Shown here in pieces: positions 61,153 through 64,000 of a stretch of 64,000 bases of DNA (position 1 is its first letter; each line of letters starts with the position of its first letter). A program made the translations under genes and the position numbers. Source of the DNA: Chryseobacterium taichungense (lineage in GTDB: Bacteria; Bacteroidota; Bacteroidia; Flavobacteriales; Weeksellaceae); NCBI RefSeq assembly GCF_900109935.1, contig NZ_FOBV01000004.1, positions 372,001 through 436,000 on the forward strand, given 5' to 3'. The notes under the pieces are model-generated. The model was not told where the DNA came from. It did not search any database and saw nothing but the letters and a program-made list of their open reading frames with translations.

Positions 61153-61896
61153 TTAATTTGAATTATCACTTACAGTAACTGTTTCCGCAGGCTTTGAAAT
61201 CTGATCTGCGAAATACTGCTCCAATTCTCTCAGTGTCTCAGGATTGGTTTGGATATCTTTCACGAGTTGTCCTTTATTTACTACAACAATCCGGTTGCAT
61301 ACTTCTGTTGTATGAGAAAGGTCGTGGCTGGAAATCAGGAATGTCACGCCGTCCTGTTTTGAAAGTTCTTTAATAAGATTTTTCAGCTTAATTTGTGTTG
61401 AAGGATCCAGATTGGCAAAAGGCTCATCCAGGATAATAATCTCCGGGTTACCTAAAATAGCTCCTACGATTCCTACTTTTTTCTGATTTCCTTTTGAAAG
61501 GTCACGTACATATTTACCGGAGTTTAAAATCTCTCCATTAAAAAGATCGTAAAACTGTTTTAGAAATTCGTCTACAGAAGCTTTATTCTGCCCTCTCAGC
61601 TCACCGATGAAGTAGAAATACTCCTCGGGAGTCAGGTAACCAATAAGGAAAGAGTCATCCACAAAAGCGGAAACTTTATTTTTCCATGCTTCAGATTCGT
61701 TGACTTTAATTCCGTCGATGCTTACAAATCCGGTTGTTGCCTGAATGAGATCCAGCATCAAACTGAATAATGTTGTTTTTCCTGCTCCGTTATTCCCTAC
61801 AAGTCCGAAGGTTTCACCATTAGGAATTTCAAGATGCTCTATATTTAAAACGGTTGCTTTTCCGTATGTTTTTGATAAATTCTGTATTGTAATCAT
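61153..61896 (-). CDS. ABC transporter ATP-binding protein
   Basis: 247 residues. Walker A GLVGNNGAGKTTLFSL, signature LSKGNQKKVGIVGAI, Walker B IIILDEPFANLDPS and the switch His in LISSHDLSHTTEV are all present. A single soluble ATPase of the ABC-2 exporter type. It starts 1 nt after the stop of the DUF5687 permease gene, which is its evident partner. The exported substrate is unknown. Confidence 0.95.
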   Translation of the reverse strand: MITIQNLSKTYGKATVLNIEHLEIPNGETFGLVGNNGAGKTTLFSLMLDLIQATTGFVSIDGIKVNESEAWKNKVSAFVDDSFLIGYLTPEEYFYFIGELRGQNKASVDEFLKQFYDLFNGEILNSGKYVRDLSKGNQKKVGIVGAILGNPEIIILDEPFANLDPSTQIKLKNLIKELSKQDGVTFLISSHDLSHTTEVCNRIVVVNKGQLVKDIQTNPETLRELEQYFADQISKPAETVTVSDNSN

Positions 61897-61897
61897 A

Positions 61898-63364
61898 TTA
61901 GTCTTTGTTTTTGAATGCTTCCAGTGTACTGTATTTTTCTACCTTATAATGTTTAACAATAATATCGAAGATTTTTTCTCTCAATAAAAACCCGAGCAGT
62001 CCCAAAATAGCCACACTCGAAACGCCTGCCTCAATTCCGAAAGAAAATTTTACGATCGCAAATACGACCATCGGTAAAAACATTTTAGGAATGAGGAGGA
62101 GAAGAGATTTCAGATTGAAACTATTTTTTTGTCCAAACCTTTTTTCTTTAGAATTAAGATCGATCTGCATTTTGTTGAAAGCCCCGGACCAAAGGGTAAA
62201 TTGTGAATTGACACCGATATTATAAATTCCTGCCGCGAAAAACGTAAGGTACATTTCCCAACCGAAATAGGCGTAGCAGATTGCCAGGATCATTGAAACT
62301 CCGGTCACGATATTCATCAGCCACCATTTTGCCTTTAAATATTCTTTATAAGGGACATTCAGCGTCATCATCAACGGATAATAAGAACTGTCGAATGCCG
62401 GAACCCTTTGTCCAAACAAAAACTGAAATCCTCCTGTCACAAAAAGTCCCATAAACATCATCATGGCGGGTGTCTTATAAATAGGCGAAGTAAACATCAG
62501 CATTCCATAGAAAAGAAATAAAAGACTTCCCCAAAGAATTCCTTTCGTGACTTTATTTCTCTTCAGCATTTTAATATCGTTATTGATAAACGTCCCGATC
62601 GCACCGTATTTGTTAAGGAAAGCAATATTTTCAGTCTTTCCAACCGTTTTCTTTGCTTCAAGCCCTTCGTCAAGATAAAATACTTTTCGGATGTGATCAA
62701 AGCAGATTTTCCATAAAGCAATAAACAGGATTGCGGGAACAACAGCAAAGTAAGGCCTGTTATAAAAATTATAAAACACCTTTTCGGAATATTCTAATGT
62801 AGGAATAATGTTGTAATAAGTAAGTGCGGCGACCACTACAATTACTGACCCTACGCCGATAGCAACCGTTTGCTTGTCATTAAAAAGAATATTGATGAAA
62901 TTATTCAGATAAAACAATAAAGAAACTCCGATAAACCAACCTATAATACCGGTTGCATCATATCCGTTAAATATCGCAATAATGGAAAAAGTAATGAAAA
63001 ACAGGGAATTCAGCCAGCTGAACGCAGATAAAAACGTCTTTACAAACATATAGTTCACCAGCGTTTTCTTACGAATATTCAGTGTAAGAAAAGGCTTGAT
63101 ATTCTGAGTCGGCATTTCCTGCCAGATGTACTTTATAATGAGATCAATGGCCCAGCCCGCAATTAAAAACCGGGAAACGATCTTAATTGGGTCCTGATGC
63201 ATTTCTTCCTGAATATAGAAAAAGGCACCGAATGCTCCCCCCACCAGACATAACATAAAATAGAGAATCCCAATAAGCCTGAGAATCTTCATCGCCAGAT
63301 TGATTCCTAAAGAACTGCCACGAAAAAAACTCTTGATTTCTAACCTGAGAAATTTTAAAAACAT
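61898..63364 (-). CDS. DUF5687 family ABC transporter permease
   Basis: 488 residues with some ten membrane helices (ILRLIGILYFMLCLVGGAFG, FFITFSIIAIFNGYDATGI, AVVPAILFIALWKICF). The start FLKFLRLEIKSFFRGSSLG and the GQRVPAFDSSYYPLMMTLNV segment fit DUF5687, a Bacteroidota permease family paired with a single ATPase. Together with the next gene it forms a two-gene transporter of unknown substrate. Confidence 0.88.
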   Translation of the reverse strand: MFLKFLRLEIKSFFRGSSLGINLAMKILRLIGILYFMLCLVGGAFGAFFYIQEEMHQDPIKIVSRFLIAGWAIDLIIKYIWQEMPTQNIKPFLTLNIRKKTLVNYMFVKTFLSAFSWLNSLFFITFSIIAIFNGYDATGIIGWFIGVSLLFYLNNFINILFNDKQTVAIGVGSVIVVVAALTYYNIIPTLEYSEKVFYNFYNRPYFAVVPAILFIALWKICFDHIRKVFYLDEGLEAKKTVGKTENIAFLNKYGAIGTFINNDIKMLKRNKVTKGILWGSLLFLFYGMLMFTSPIYKTPAMMMFMGLFVTGGFQFLFGQRVPAFDSSYYPLMMTLNVPYKEYLKAKWWLMNIVTGVSMILAICYAYFGWEMYLTFFAAGIYNIGVNSQFTLWSGAFNKMQIDLNSKEKRFGQKNSFNLKSLLLLIPKMFLPMVVFAIVKFSFGIEAGVSSVAILGLLGFLLREKIFDIIVKHYKVEKYSTLEAFKNKD

Positions 63365-63710
63365 AGTTATCTTTTTTACATTAGTTCATGTAAAGATACA
63401 ATTGTTACAATTTTTAACTTTAATCGACACGTATTTTTTACAATAATAATCAAAAACAACACTGTTTTGAACCACCCGCCTTCTCCGGAGATTACAAACA
63501 GTTTGCTTACGTCTTCAGGAGATCGCAGTTTGTTTAAAACAATGCTGCGGGTAACCAACAGAGAACTCCGGAAGTCTCCCGCAAGTTGCAGGAAACCAAA
63601 GAACATCTCCGCAGGTTTCCAACATATTTGTTTTTATCTTACGGAGATTTTTAATTTGAATATAAATTCTTCACAGGAAAATAAACAAGTTGGATAAATT
63701 GATTTAAAGC
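63365..63710. other. Gene-free region between the transporter operon and recN
   Basis: No gene recognised. The sequence has several short CGGAGAT-like repeats (near 63484 and 63645), perhaps decayed repeats; small open frames on both strands show no protein features. Confidence 0.5.
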
Positions 63711-63740
63711 AAAAAAGACCTCCGAAACATCAGAAGTCTT
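63711..63740 (-). terminator. Terminator of recN
   Basis: AAGAC / GTCTT stem with inner TC/GA pairs; on the minus strand it is followed by TTTTTT and lies 23 nt behind the recN stop codon. Confidence 0.7.
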
Positions 63741-63762
63741 CATTATATTTTTATTCCCAAAA

Positions 63763-64000
63763 TTATCCGATCAGTTCTTTAGCCTGTGCTAAAGCTGCTT
63801 CCGTGATTTTACTTCCTGAAAGCAATTGGGCAATTTCATTCAGCTTTTCCTCCTCGTTAAGGGGAACAATAGTAGATTGAGTCCTTCCGGCAACATCCTG
63901 TTTTACGACCTTATAGTTGTTATTTCCTTTCGCGGCTACCTGAGCAAGATGCGAAATAACGATCAGCTGCATATCGGCAGACATTTCACGCATCAGATTT
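63763..64000 (-). CDS. recN: DNA repair protein RecN, C-terminal part (5' end outside window)
   Basis: The frame runs open to the window edge; about 78 C-terminal residues are visible. MQLIVISHLAQVAAKGNNNY with the conserved His loop of the ATPase head, VPLNEEEKLNEIAQLLSGSK and the closing ITEAALAQAKELI match the end of RecN, the SMC-like protein that acts in double-strand break repair. The Walker motifs lie outside the window. An internal ATG (63993) is not the start. Confidence 0.9.
   Translation of the reverse strand, partial: NLMREMSADMQLIVISHLAQVAAKGNNNYKVVKQDVAGRTQSTIVPLNEEEKLNEIAQLLSGSKITEAALAQAKELIG

Overview
The window is an AT-rich chromosomal segment of a member of the Bacteroidota, most likely Chryseobacterium or a close relative in the Weeksellaceae/Flavobacteriaceae. 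This rests on gene content (GLPGLI protein, DUF5687 permease, DUF6909 protein, type III glutamine synthetase, grasp-with-spasm peptide operon, fibrinogen-domain adhesin, TonB receptor with HMA domains), on promoters carrying the Bacteroidota -7 box TANNTTTG in front of many genes, and on the near absence of Shine-Dalgarno sequences. Genus and species are inferred.

Layout. 1-4.4 kb: end of an OmpR-type response regulator, a His/Cys-repeat lipoprotein, a Cys-rich secreted protein and a TonB receptor with two metal-binding HMA domains. 4.4-9.7 kb: AraC regulator, OsmC, then TetR, thiolase, thioesterase and a FabF-like synthase (acyl-CoA/acyl-ACP metabolism). 9.8-20.3 kb: exported thioredoxin-fold protein, YkuD-type transpeptidase with a cupin protein, MsrB, DUF445, PyrD, TruC, an exported esterase, glycyl-tRNA synthetase and a serine hydrolase.

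20.5-28.9 kb is the most unusual part. A translesion synthesis cassette (DinB and a second DnaE-type polymerase) is divergent from a LexA/CI-like S24 regulator. Next to it lies a compact island: an endolysin-like M15 peptidase, a patatin-like phospholipase, an 18-codon ORF plus a 55-residue very acidic protein, and a WYL-domain regulator. All four transcription units carry the same imperfect palindrome CGWCA-N5-TGTCG exactly 26 bp upstream of the first base of a TANNTTTG box. I read this as one small regulon, probably run by the WYL protein, that joins a lipid-attacking and a wall-attacking enzyme beside a DNA-damage cassette.

28.9-34.4 kb holds housekeeping genes (tadA, coaX, M1 peptidase, DinB-fold protein, GLPGLI). 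34.5-39.2 kb is a complete ribosomal-peptide operon of the grasp-with-spasm type: double-glycine precursor, ATP-grasp ligase, an overlapping unknown 70-residue ORF, SPASM protein and C39-peptidase ABC exporter. 39.3-44.6 kb: DUF6909, glnN and an NlpC/P60 lipoprotein. 44.6-50.5 kb is repeat-rich: HU-like DNA-binding protein, fibrinogen-domain adhesin, a 226-bp tandem array, a pair of self-complementary 21-mers and a pentapeptide-repeat protein. 50.6-56.2 kb is the cell-shape operon mreB-mreC-mreD-mrdA-rodA. 56.6-60.6 kb is the heme operon hemA-hemC-hemD-hemE. The end carries a 21-bp minisatellite, an ABC transporter pair with a DUF5687 permease and the 3' end of recN. No rRNA, tRNA, CRISPR array or insertion sequence was recognised.
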